Shown here piece after piece: positions 27,043 to 37,202 of a stretch of DNA of 64,000 nt. Each line of letters opens with the position of its first letter. Within the stretch, counting starts at the first letter, position 1. The translations under genes and the position numbers were made by a program. This DNA is from Deltaproteobacteria bacterium (lineage in GTDB: Bacteria; Desulfobacterota; Desulfuromonadia; Desulfuromonadales; Geopsychrobacteraceae): assembly GCA_018399135.1 (NCBI GenBank), contig JAGYPB010000007.1, positions 1 through 64,000 on the forward strand, read 5' to 3'. Below the pieces are notes generated by a model. That model was given only the letters and a program-made list of their open reading frames with translations, ran no database searches and was not told the origin of the DNA.

Positions 27043-28356
27043 ATGCATCTGCTGACCCACATCAGAAAAGAACTTCTCCTGCTCAGCCGTGATCGTGCCG
27101 GCTTGCTGGTATTGTTCGTCATGCCAGTGTTGTTGGTACTGGTGCTGACGCTGGTACAGGACAACGTTTTCCGGGCGACCGGAGAAACCACCACCCGCTC
27201 CCTCTTCGTTAACCTCGACGAGGGGTCATTTGGGGTGGATCTGGCCAGAGGCCTTAATGCCACCGGTATGCTTGAGCTGGTTGAGGCTTTTGCTGGTGAG
27301 AAAGTCGATCTGGAGCGGGCACGGCAAGCCGTTTTTCGTGGCGATTACCAGTTTGCCATTGTCGTCCCGGCCGATTTCAGCGCTACCCTTGCTGCTGCTG
27401 CCGAGTCGGCGGCGCGAGCAACCTTGCGTGGGGATACAGTAGAGATTAACCCCGGGGAGTTGCGGCTTTTCTTCGATCCGGCGGTGCGCGGTGTTTATCG
27501 CACAGCGGTTTCCAGTTCGGTGCAACGCGGGGTGATCAGCCTTGCCATGGCCAGTCGTAGCACGGCACTGATGGGACTGTTGCGGGTCGATTTGCAGGAA
27601 AGTATCGATGAGCAGTTGCAGCCCTATGGTGCTGCCGGATTGGTGCGCATCGAGCTGCCTGTATTAGCAGATAATTGGCTGGAACAGCCGTTGATTGAGC
27701 TGAGGGAAGAATCGGCAGCACCTGAGAAGTTCCCCACCATGCCGACCTCAGTGCAACAGAATGTGCCGGCCTGGACCCTGTTCGGGATGTTCTTTATTGT
27801 CATCCCTCTGGCCGGAACTATGATCCGCGAACGCCAGGACAGTACCCTCACTCGTTTGTTGACCATGCCGGTGAGTATTGTCGGATTGTTGGGTGGCAAG
27901 GTGTTCGCCTATCTGCTCATCTGTCTTTTGCAGTTTGCGCTGATGCTGCTGGTGGGCCGTTATCTGCTGCCGCTGCTGGGTACACCACAGTTTGACGTAG
28001 GACTTCCCTCCGGCCCCGCTGGTCGCGGTCGTTCGCCCTGGCGGCCTGTGGTTTCGGATTGTTGGTGGGGGGTGGTGGCGCGCAGCTTCGATCAGGCGGC
28101 GATTTTTTGGTCTGGTTTCTGTGGTCATTGCCGCTGCTCTGGGGGAGTGATGGTGCCGGTTTACAGATGCCGCAGGTGATGCAAGGTGTCAGTATCGTCT
28201 CGCCTTTGGGGGTGGGGGTTATATGTTTCTGGATATCTCGTGCGCGGCGGTGATCTGTTATCTATCCAAGGCCGCAGGTGCTGACATTAAATGGGTTTTT
28301 TCTCCAGCATGCTCATTGCCGCGTTGGTTTTTCGGCGCTGGCGTCAAGGTGAATGA
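27043..28356 (+). pseudogene. ABC-2 type permease, frameshifted in the C-terminal third
   Basis: Intact to ~28010, then membrane-protein sequence continues across frames ('GVVARSFDQAAIF', 'GVMVPVY', 'MPQVMQGVSIVSPLG', 'ALVFRRWRQGE*'). Confidence 0.8.
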
Positions 28357-28378
28357 TGGACAAAAATGGGAGAGTGCA

Positions 28379-28640
28379 ATGAGTGCCGAACTGGAAGTTG
28401 AACTTGCCAGGCTTACCGATTTCTGTAATGTCGAAGATACGTCAGCGCAGGATGTGCCGCGTGATGTGCCGTTAATTGGCCCCGATTCTCCCTTCGGCCT
28501 TGATTCCTTGATGCGGTGGAGATCGTTGTCGCCGCAGAAGGGTTACGGAGCCTCGCATTGGTACCGATGAGTCGAGTCGCGAGGCCCTGGCAAGTTTGAC
28601 CGCTCCTGGGTCCGCCGCGAACGTACGGATCAGGGGTGAC
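28379..28640 (+). pseudogene. Third acyl carrier protein, frameshifted
   Basis: 'MSAELEVELARL..DFCNVEDTSAQDVPRDVPLIGPDSPFGLDSL' followed in another frame by 'LDAVEIVVAA' and later 'RIGTDESSREALASL'. Confidence 0.8.
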
Positions 28641-28655
28641 AACTGTTTCGCTTTT

Positions 28656-28772
28656 CCGGTGCGGGGTCAGACCTCCCACGCCCAGGGACGCTTTTCGCCC
28701 TCCATGGCCGCTTGACTGTCGCCCTCCATGGCGACAGACACCCTGGTCGCAGGAGCTCTGACCCCACACCGG
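28656..28772. repeat. Imperfect-palindromic intergenic repeat, copy 2 (divergent stem, conserved core)
   Basis: Arms ccggtgcggggtcagacc... / ...ctctgaccccacaccgg; core agggacgcttttcgccctccatggccgcttgactgtcgccctccatggcgacagacaccct. Confidence 0.88.
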
Positions 28773-28791
28773 GGGGGGCTTTGGCCAAGCG

Positions 28792-29911
28792 TCAGACCAC
28801 GGTCAGGTGCAGGTAGCTGATGGAAACGGCCGCTTTCGAATATAGGGAGGGATGCGATCCCCTTCCTGAGCTGCCCTTGATTTGAACAGTTCTTCGGAGT
28901 ATGATGTAGAAGGAGGCTGCCCCGGTATTCCCTTAGTTGCCAGATTAGTAAACCAGCGTTCCTCCGGAATATCCACTGACAGCGCGCAATCCGTCCATCA
29001 GGGGTTGACGAAAATAGTTGGATGAATAATGGGCAGGAACCAGTCAACCTGGTCGGCACGCAGGTTGCGCCGGGCAACAACGCGGGGAATGGTGCGTTGG
29101 GCCGAGGTATTGATGATCTCTGCATTCAGAAGTTTGGACATCCCGCGCCGCCTGATGTTGAATACCCTTCGGTTACAGCGGTATTTTTGTTGTAGTCGCG
29201 CCAGCCTTTGAGGGAACCATCCGCGAGTTTGTTGGCACCGGCGTACATACAGACATCAAGTTCGTTGGCAAAGGAATGGATGTCGATCCAGTCGATACGC
29301 AATGAGATGCCGTCAGGTGTGGGTTGATTCTGCAAGTAAACGGCACTGGCTCCGTCCGACAGCATCCAGCGCAGAAACCCTCAAAGGTAAGGATCTTTTT
29401 AGCTCATCCAGTTTTTCTGCCGGGATCTTTTTCATCTGCGCAGCGCGCATGAAGGTAGAGGCCAGCTCCGAACCGGTAGCAACGGCATTGTGACTTTGGC
29501 CGCTGGCAACACTCATCCAGGCGTATTTCAGGCTGAAACCTGGCGAGACAGACACCAATGGTGCTTACTGCCTTCCAAAGCGCCGCCCAGCTCGCCGTGA
29601 ACCATGTAAGGCGTGCCCCGGCATCAACTGGTCGGGCGATGAGGTGCCGCAGCTTAAACATTCGATTTTGCTCGGGTGAAAATTCGCAAGGGCGCAGCCC
29701 ACGGATTGCTTCAGCCGTCAGTTGAGCATTGCTATGGGTCGTTTCTTCCGGATCAATTGGCATAGTAGCGTTGTTCGATTTTGTTGTTGCGCAGAATCAT
29801 TCGCCGTGCGTGATGGCAGTTGATTGGATTTTCCCAAGAATTTCTTCCATCTGCTCATTGCTGACGGCAGCATTGGGCAGAAATGGCAATATCTGTGATA
29901 TAAACAGGCAT
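28792..29911 (-). pseudogene. DarB-like KASIII-type ketosynthase (dialkylresorcinol/flexirubin type), multiply frameshifted
   Basis: Minus-strand fragments in order: 'MPVYITDIA', 'FLPNAAVSNEQMEEILGKIQ', 'LRNNKIEQRYYA', 'HSNAQLTAEAIR', 'AVSTIGVCLA', 'LKYAWMSVASGQSHNAVATGSELASTFMRAAQ', '[55 protein letters not shown]', terminal 'YLHLTVV*'. Confidence 0.8.
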
Positions 29912-30008
29912 AGTTTAGATTTCCAGCGTAAAATAAAGGTTGATTTACAGGTGCGCTACAGGTTAATTCCCGCGACTTTTTTTGTAAATTTTAAAACTTA
30001 CTGTATCT

Positions 30009-30132
30009 GTTCAGCAGCGGATCTTCGGATCCTATGTCAAGGGAAGCTTTTCGCCTGCTGTCGCCGTCCATGGCGACAGACACCCTTGCCACAGAACCCC
30101 CTATCCTGTGCAAGGCCATAGCTGAATAGTTA
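30009..30132. repeat. Imperfect-palindromic intergenic repeat, copy 3 (internally deleted)
   Basis: 'ttcagcagcggatcttcggatcctatgtcaagggaagcttttcgcc...gtcgccgtccatggcgacagacacccttgccacag...gctgaatagtta'. Confidence 0.85.
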
Positions 30133-30217
30133 CAACAGATGCAAACTATGTTAACCGATTTGCTTCACCTTACGCACCCTTGGTGCGGCATAAAACTGTT
30201 TTTGGAGTTGATTGCAG

Positions 30218-30765
30218 ATGTTGAAGATTGTTGTTTTTCTGATTTTATCCCTGCCGCTGATTTATCTGTCCTGGGCAAGCACTGTTCAGCCCTGATAAAC
30301 ACGGACTTTATCGCTTTATCACCTGGGAGCTGATTTTATGGATTGCAGTTCAGAATTATCAATTCCTTTCAGGTTGGGCAGTTTAACTCCCGCCTGGTAA
30401 TATCGTCGCTATTACTGATGAGTTCCGCCCTGCTGGTGGTCTGGGCTTTTGTTGTCATGCGTCGGGAAGGACGGGTCAGCAGCGTGAGGATGAAAACCCG
30501 TTCGGCTTCGAAAAAACCACCGCCCTGGTGACATCGGGAATTTTTGATATATCCGCCATCCCATGTACACCTCGCTGCTGTGCCTTGTTGTGGGGAGTAT
30601 TGCTCCGAAATGTGGAAATCCCACTGCTGCTGGTGGCCCTGTTAGGTACGCTGACTTTATCACTGCTGCGTTGATGGAAGAGGGGGAAAATCTCGAAATA
30701 TTTTGGGATCCATATCGACAATATATGCGCTCTTCAAAAACGTTTTATCCCCTTTTTTATTTTGA
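30218..30765 (+). pseudogene. Isoprenylcysteine carboxyl methyltransferase (ICMT/PEMT)-like membrane methyltransferase, frameshifted
   Basis: Fragments across frames: 'MLKIVVFLILSLPLIYLSWAS', 'LVVWAFVVMRREGR', 'DENPFGFEKTTALVTSGIF', 'MYTSLLCLV', 'ALMEEGENLEIFWDPYRQYMRSSK'. Confidence 0.7.
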
Positions 30766-30767
30766 TC

Positions 30768-32059
30768 TTATAGTTTTGCCTGATCTTGCCCTTCACGTAA
30801 CAGAGCCGCATAGCGCTGGTAGAATAACCCTTCGTCAAGGTAGGTCGGAAGCACCGCATTGTCAGGTGTAGTAGTCCAGGTCATGGTTGGTAATGCGCGG
30901 AGCCATCTGCCGGTACAGGGGGTGCCGCAGGGGGTGAGAACCGTATAGATCGGCAGTTCAATGGCCTGTTTACGGACATAGGCACCCAGCTGATCAAACT
31001 GCTCTTCGCGGTAATCAGGGAAATAATAAAAATCACCAACAATCGTTATCCCGAGGCGGTGGAGAATCTCGATCGCCTGGGCGGTTTTTTTCGCTTTGGC
31101 CTCCTTTGTTCATCCGTCGCAGAGGCCCCATCATCAATCTCTTCAAAACCAATCACCACCGCGCGTAAACCCACCTCTTTCCAGCGTTTGATCAAATCCG
31201 GATGGCGGACCACCAGATCGGCCCTGACATCGGCAAAATACTGCTTGTTGATGCCTGCTGCAGCGATGGCTTCAGCGAGCTTCAGGGCCGCTGCCGGGTT
31301 GCCGAAACTGTTGGCATCGACCAGTCGGATCACCGCGACATGATCAAGCAGTTTGATATCGCGGATAACACTGCCAATGTCGGCGGTCAGATAGTGGCCA
31401 CCAGTGATCGGGCTGATGCAGCAGAAGTGGCAGTCGTAAGGGCAGCCAACCGCGCTCGAAACCAGCCCGAGGGGGATGTTCAGGTTCTCCAGGGTGTAGT
31501 GCGGGCGGTAGTGGTCGACGAGATCATAGCGCGGTGGCATTTTATCAACCAGGTCAGCGTTGGAATAGTTACGGGGAATCAGGAGCAGCTGCCTTCCGGG
31601 GTTGGTTTTTGCGATGCCGGGAACCTGCGGCTGGTTATTGCCCCTCTCCAGTTCTTGCACCAGTTCTCGCAGGCTGAGTTTGCCCAGTCCGACCACAACA
31701 AAATCGACCTGCGGCTGATTGAAAAATTCCGGCTGACAGGATGCATGAACCCCACCCACCACAACCAGTGCCGCTGACAACTCTTTGACGGTTGTCGCCA
31801 TCTTAAGCACTGTCTGTGCCTCACAGGTCACGGCGGTGAATCCGACCAGATCAGGCGCAAAGGTGCTCAGCTCAGTCTCCAGAGCCTCCGGCTCAACCTT
31901 CAGATCGACTATCCGCACCTCATGATCGTACAGATTTCCCGCCAGGGCTTCCAGTGCCAGGGGTTCGCTGCGGAAGATCTTTTTGATCGAGGTGATACCG
32001 TAGCGCTCCTCGGGGATGCTGCGGCCACAGTTGGGGGGGTTGATGAGCAGGATTCGCAT
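30768..32059 (-). pseudogene. Radical SAM protein with B12-binding-type N-terminus; N-terminal ~310 aa intact, C-terminus frameshifted
   Basis: 'MRILLINPPNCGRSIPEERYGITSIKK', 'GCPYDCHFCCISP', 'VVIGFEEIDDG'; downstream frames contain 'ADFYYFPDYREEQFDQLGAYVRKQAIELPIYTVLTP'-like sequence and a stop at 30768. Confidence 0.8.
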
Positions 32060-32158
32060 GATTTTTTTTACCAGAAAAGCGCAAAAAGACAAACACTAAA
32101 GCGTGGAGAGTAATACAGGTTGGACATCGACTATTACTAAATATTTAATATTTAAACA

Positions 32159-32175
32159 TTTACAGCAAATTTACA
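32159..32175 (+). promoter_or_regulatory. Putative regulator-binding direct repeat TTTACA-N5-TTTACA
   Basis: tttacagcaaatttaca; same arrangement at 37186-37202 upstream of nrfA. Confidence 0.5.
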
Positions 32176-32316
32176 CCTAAGCGATGTACAAATATGATGA
32201 CATTTTCCTCAGTGCTATTGAAGTCAGGGTAAGGAGGTGATCGAAGCGCCATATTCCAGTCAAGGAAAATCTCACCTGCCACGCTGTATTTTTACAACTC
32301 TTTTTGGAGGTAACTG

Positions 32317-32718
32317 ATGAAAAAAACAAAACGTTTTCTGACCTTCGTCGTCCTGGGGGTGCTGCTACCGTTGTTTATTGCGGCCTGTATGACCGCTTCT
32401 CCTGAAGCCGAGACGTCTCGGCAGGTAAATTCCGGACACGCGGTGCCGATGGGAACCACGGATTGTATTGCTTGCCACCGTGCTGCCACGCCGGCTGCAG
32501 TGCAGCAATGGGAGCAGAGTGCGCACGGTTTTGCAATGGTTCATTGTCAGGTGTGCCACGGTGATGAGAAGAACTTTGCCAGAACGCCAGGCGTCGAAAA
32601 TTGTCGTAGTTGCCATGCTGATGAGGTAGCCAATAATGTCTCCAAGCCGGGAACCAGCTGTGCAGCCTGCCACATCGCACACCACTTTACCATCCACAAG
32701 GTTCACCAATACAAGTAA
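32317..32718 (+). CDS. Tetraheme c-type cytochrome lipoprotein (NapM-like)
   Basis: Lipobox 'FIAAC'; four CXXCH: CIACH, CQVCH, CRSCH, CAACH; directly upstream of napA. Confidence 0.85.
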   Translation: MKKTKRFLTFVVLGVLLPLFIAACMTASPEAETSRQVNSGHAVPMGTTDCIACHRAATPAAVQQWEQSAHGFAMVHCQVCHGDEKNFARTPGVENCRSCHADEVANNVSKPGTSCAACHIAHHFTIHKVHQYK

Positions 32719-32739
32719 CCAATCATCAGGAGGTCAGCA

Positions 32740-34915
32740 ATGGGATGTTCAGAACTTACTCGCAGGGACTTCATTAAATATTCTGCAGCGGCTGCAGCCG
32801 CTGCTTCAATCGGCTTAACGGTGCCTAAGTGGGCCATGGCGCGGGATGGAGATGTTGATAGGTGGGTTAAAGGGGTCTGTCGCTTCTGCGGTACCGGTTG
32901 CGGGGTCTATGTCGGCGTCAAGGGTGACAAGGTTGTTGCTACCAAAGGCAATCCTGATGCCAAAACCAACTTTGGTTTCCTTTGCGTTAAAGGGATGATG
33001 GCTTACAAGATCATGGAACACCCGGATCGGCTTAAAAAGCCCCTGGTTCGTCAGGCCGATGGCAACTTCAAGGAGGCCGGATGGGATGAGGCCCTTGATC
33101 TTGTCGCCGGCAAGTTCAAAGACCTGCGGACTAAGTACGGCAAGGATGCTGTTGCCTATTACGGTTCCGGGCAGGCAATGACGGAGGAGACGTACACCTT
33201 TAACAAGTTCTGGAAAGGCGGCCTTGGCAGTAATATGGTTGAGGGCAACCCCCGTTTGTGTATGGCCAGTGCCGTCGGTGGCTACATGAGCACTTATGGT
33301 TCCGATGAGCCGGCCGGTTCCTACGCCGATATCGAAGCATAGTAAATGTTTGTTTATTACCGGTTCCAATACCACCGAGGCCCATCCGATTCTGTTCCGG
33401 CGGATCATGCGTCACAAAATGAAAAATCCGGATGTCAAAAAATTATCATCTGTGAGCCGCGCAAAACTAATACGGCTAAGATTGCCGATTTGTGGTTGCC
33501 CGTCGATCCGGGAACGGATCTGGCGGTTTTCCACAGTATGGCCTGAGAAATCATCAAAACGGATGGCATGATCCAAAGTTTATCGAGGAAAATACCCGGA
33601 TTACTGATGGTAAGGAGGCCTTTGACTTTGCCAAGTACGTAGCGCATGTCGAGCAGTTTGATCCCGAACGGTGGAGAAGATTACTCGCTGCCCCGCCGCC
33701 AATATCCGCAAAGCGCCGAGTGGCTCGCTAACAGCGGCGCAACAACTTCACTGTGGTGTATGGGTTGAATCAGCGCACCCGTGGTGTCTGGGCCAATAAC
33801 TCGATCCATAACCTGCACCTGATTACCGGTCAGATCGGTTTTGCCGGTGCCGACGCTTCGTTGACCGGTCAGCCCAACGCATGTGGTGGTGTGCGTGAAA
33901 CCGGTGCCCTGTGCCACTTGTTGCCTGGCACCAAGCCGGTTGCCAACAATATGTGGCGGGCCTATGGAAAAAGCCACGGGTAAGGCAATCTCTTTCTGAA
34001 GGAACTATTAATCCCAAACCCGGTTTCAATACACGATGAAGATGTTTGACAACCGAGCGGAGAATGACAGTAACAAGCCGATCAAGGGGATGCTGGTCTG
34101 TACTACCAACCCGGCCTATTCATTGCCAAACCTGAATAATATATCCCCGGGATGAAGGATTCCTTTCTTGTTGTGCTTGATATCTTCCCGACCCGTACCA
34201 CCCAGTTGGCCGATGTCATCCTGCCGGCCGCCTTTATCTACGAGAAGGGCGGGGTCTACGGTTGTTCCGAACGCCGTATCAGATGACGGAGAAGGCTGTT
34301 AATCCCCTGGCGAAGCCCGAGCTGGATCAGATCGCTGCCCAGCTGGCCAAACGCATGGGGCGGAAAAGTTGATTCCGTGGAATCAGGGAGGATTCCATGG
34401 CGGCTAACGAAATGGCCTGGAACGATTATATTAAAATCACCAAGGATACCGATCATACGATGTGGGGCATGACCTATGAGCGGCTGAAGAAAAGTAAGGA
34501 AGGGATTCAGTGGCCCTGCCCATCTGAAGATCATCCCGGGACTTATAAGCGTTATGTTCGGGGGATGGATCCGATGTTTGAGCATCAGGGATTCATCGAG
34601 AAGTTCGGTAAAAAATGCCGAAAGATCGTAAGGTCGTGTTTTTATATGGATGGTAAAAACGAAGGTCGGGCTAACATTTTCTTGCGCCCCATAAGGGAGC
34701 CGAAGAAGTGCCGAGTGCCGACTACTCCCTTTTATTTGGACTACCGGACGGGTCATTGAACAGTGGCATACCGGAACCACGACAATGCGGGATCCCGGAA
34801 ATCGCCCGCGCCCATCCCAATGGCTATCTCGAAATCCATCCGGATGACGCCCGTAAATACAACATCAATATTGGTGATATGGTTGAGGTAGAAAGCATCA
34901 GGGCGTTGTGAATTC
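32740..34915 (+). pseudogene. napA: Periplasmic nitrate reductase catalytic subunit, multiply frameshifted
   Basis: Tat-type 'TRRDFIK'; 'CRFCGTGCGVYVGV...FLCVKG' [4Fe-4S]; Mo-ligand region 'GNPRLCMASAVGG'; later fragments across frames ('NQRTRGVWANNSIHNLHLITGQIG', 'QPNACGGVRETGALCHLLPG', 'VVLDIFPT', 'YLEIHPDDARKYNINIGDMVEVES'). Confidence 0.85.
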
Positions 34916-35224
34916 CCGCAGTGCTGACCGATGCCGCTCTGCCGGGTATTCTCTTTATTGCGATGCATGATCAAAAGCTTGAACGCCTGGTCAATTTCCC
35001 AGGCATGACGTTGTTGACCCAGGTTCTGAACCTGAGTACAAATTGCTGCAGTCAGGATCAAGCGACTCTCCGACCAAAAAATGTGTGGCGGATCGCTTTA
35101 TCATATCGGACGTCAATGCCACCTTTGAAAGTGCCTGATTTCTGCTAGTAATAGTTTCGCGCCAGCGCCGGGGCATTCCATCGGTCGACTGAAAAACAAG
35201 GGCTAATATGATATTTTTCCCGGC

Positions 35225-35524
35225 AGTATAGTCACCATAGAAAAGGGTTCGTTGGAGGCGGTAAAATCATTTTTGTCAGGATTTCCGCAGGTTGAGATCC
35301 ATCAACAGACTGAGGATGGACGACAGTTGGTAACCGTTTTTGAAGCTCGGGATGACAAAGAACTGGAAGCGCTGTGCCTGGCCCTGAAAGAGAACCCGCA
35401 CATTCAGGATGTGGCCCATCATTATTTTAATTATGAAGAAGAGGTTGAAGAAATCCGCGCGACAGGAAAAAAACCCGATTTGCGCGGGATCGGTAAAATG
35501 TCAGGTGGTAAAAACTTCCACTGA
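35225..35524 (+). CDS. napD: NapD-like chaperone (start disrupted or non-AUG)
   Basis: In-frame 'SIVTIEKGSLEAVKSFLSGFPQVEIHQQTEDGRQLVTVFEA'; between napA and napG; the only upstream ATG (35208) is in another frame. Confidence 0.75.
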   Translation, partial: SIVTIEKGSLEAVKSFLSGFPQVEIHQQTEDGRQLVTVFEARDDKELEALCLALKENPHIQDVAHHYFNYEEEVEEIRATGKKPDLRGIGKMSGGKNFH

Positions 35525-36279
35525 TGGGATTTGTTGAGGCCCTGCGCCAGCGACTCAATCAGAATCCCTTCAAAGGGTTCTTTCGTCTGAACCGTTTGCG
35601 ACCCCCGGGGGCAGTGGCTGAAGATCATTTTATGGAGCTGTGCATCCGCTGTTCCCGCTGCATAGAAATATGTCCTTATGATTCCATCCGGCGAGCTGAT
35701 ATTTACGCCAGTCTGCAGATCGGTACGCCCTACATCTACGCCGAAGATAAAGCCTGCTATCTGTGTATGAAATGTCCGCCAGTCTGTCCGACCGGCGCCC
35801 TTGACACCCGTCTGAGAAAAGGCGAGGAGGTCGCTATTGGCAAGGCGGTCATCGATCAGGATCTGTGTCTTAACTATCTCTATGTCAAAGAAGAAGAAAG
35901 CGGAAAGGTGACCGGCATGGCCACCATCTGTAACACTTGTTTCAACGCTTGCCCGTTAAGGGATAAGGCGATCGTCATGGAAAAATTTTTACTGCCGGTG
36001 ATAACCGAAGAGTGCGTTGGGTGCGGCATTTGTGTGGAAAAGTGTCCGACCCAGCCCAGGCGTGCTGTGAATGTTGTGCCGACGGGCATGATCGATGAAA
36101 AGAGTTCCGGGTACTATTATCGTCGTAACCGCGTGCGCCAAAGCCAGCCTGAAGGTGACCGCGGAGCAGTCTCCGGAGAAGAATTGCTGGAGCGTAAGGA
36201 GCAAATTTCCACCTTTGGAGAGACCCCTCAATTCAAGAGCGATTTCAGTACGGACGGTTCGATGGAAGGGTGGGAATAG
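35524..36279 (+). CDS. napG: NapG-like periplasmic [4Fe-4S] ferredoxin subunit
   Basis: 'CIRCSRCIEICPYDSI', 'CYLCMKCPPVCPTGAL', 'CVGCGICVEKCPTQPRRAV'. Confidence 0.88.
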   Translation: MGFVEALRQRLNQNPFKGFFRLNRLRPPGAVAEDHFMELCIRCSRCIEICPYDSIRRADIYASLQIGTPYIYAEDKACYLCMKCPPVCPTGALDTRLRKGEEVAIGKAVIDQDLCLNYLYVKEEESGKVTGMATICNTCFNACPLRDKAIVMEKFLLPVITEECVGCGICVEKCPTQPRRAVNVVPTGMIDEKSSGYYYRRNRVRQSQPEGDRGAVSGEELLERKEQISTFGETPQFKSDFSTDGSMEGWE

Positions 36280-37095
36280 ATGTTTCAGCGGATCGGCTTT
36301 TATCGTCGTTGTGCTCAGTTGCTGACATTGCTGGCGATTTTCATCATTCCGCTGTTGAATCTTTACGAAATCACATTTGTTAAGGGCACTTTCTACTCTA
36401 TGGATATCGGCGATGTTGCTTTGGCTGATCCGCTCGCTGTTTTCCAGGCGATGTTCACATCGCGTACCATCTCTCTGATCATGCTGGCTTCCATGGTTGT
36501 TCCGGTATTTCTGGTGGTGTTGTTTGGCAGGGTCTGGTGTAGTTGGTTCTGCCCCTACTACCTTTTCACCGAAGCTGTTGCATGGGGGCGCAGCCGATTG
36601 TCGGTATTCGGAATCAAACCCTTTACCGGCCGTTACCGTGAAGGCAGCACCTCAAGACAGAATATTATTCGTTATCTGGTGCTTGGAGTGGGACTGCTGT
36701 TGGCCGGTATTGCCGGGATCCCTTTGTTGAATCTGGTGTCAGCGCCAGGGATTATTTCCTCGCAAGCACTTATCCTGGTGAAGTTTCGAACAGTATCCTT
36801 CGAGTTGGTTTTTATTCTGTTCATTCTGGTTTTAGAATTTTTCTTTTTTAAATACTGGTGCCGACTGTTCTGTCCGACCGGCAGCTTTCTGTCACTGTTT
36901 CAGGGGCGCAGAGGGCTTAAGGTGAAAAAGATAGAGCTTGAGTGCCGCAGTTGCCACACCTGTATCCGCAGTTGCCCGATGCAGATCAACCCCATGACCG
37001 AAGGGGATAATCCTATGTGTCATAATTGCGGGATCTGTATTGACGCTTGTCCAGATAATCATAAGCAACCTACTCTGGGCTTTCGTTTCAGGTAG
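36280..37095 (+). CDS. napH: NapH-like membrane ferredoxin (quinol dehydrogenase subunit)
   Basis: TM segments, 'GRVWCSWFCPY', 'CRLFCPTGS', 'CRSCHTCIRSCPMQINP', 'CHNCGICIDACP'. Confidence 0.88.
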   Translation: MFQRIGFYRRCAQLLTLLAIFIIPLLNLYEITFVKGTFYSMDIGDVALADPLAVFQAMFTSRTISLIMLASMVVPVFLVVLFGRVWCSWFCPYYLFTEAVAWGRSRLSVFGIKPFTGRYREGSTSRQNIIRYLVLGVGLLLAGIAGIPLLNLVSAPGIISSQALILVKFRTVSFELVFILFILVLEFFFFKYWCRLFCPTGSFLSLFQGRRGLKVKKIELECRSCHTCIRSCPMQINPMTEGDNPMCHNCGICIDACPDNHKQPTLGFRFR

Positions 37096-37185
37096 TTCAG
37101 CAGATATGCTGAAAAGTATAAAGCATTGGTTCCCCTCGGCTGTGTGACTTCGTCCTGGAAGATTGTTGCCATTTTGTTAATAACA

Positions 37186-37202
37186 TTTACATCACCTTTA
37201 CA
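37186..37202 (+). promoter_or_regulatory. Putative regulator-binding direct repeat TTTACA-N5-TTTACA
   Basis: tttacatcacctttaca; same 11-bp period as upstream of the cytochrome/napA operon. Confidence 0.5.

Noticed and set aside
33535-33550. In-frame TGA in napA as a possible selenocysteine codon
   Set aside because: It lies outside the Mo-ligand site (Cys present in 'GNPRLCMAS') and is surrounded by frameshifts; a nonsense change is simpler. No SECIS-like hairpin was evident by eye.
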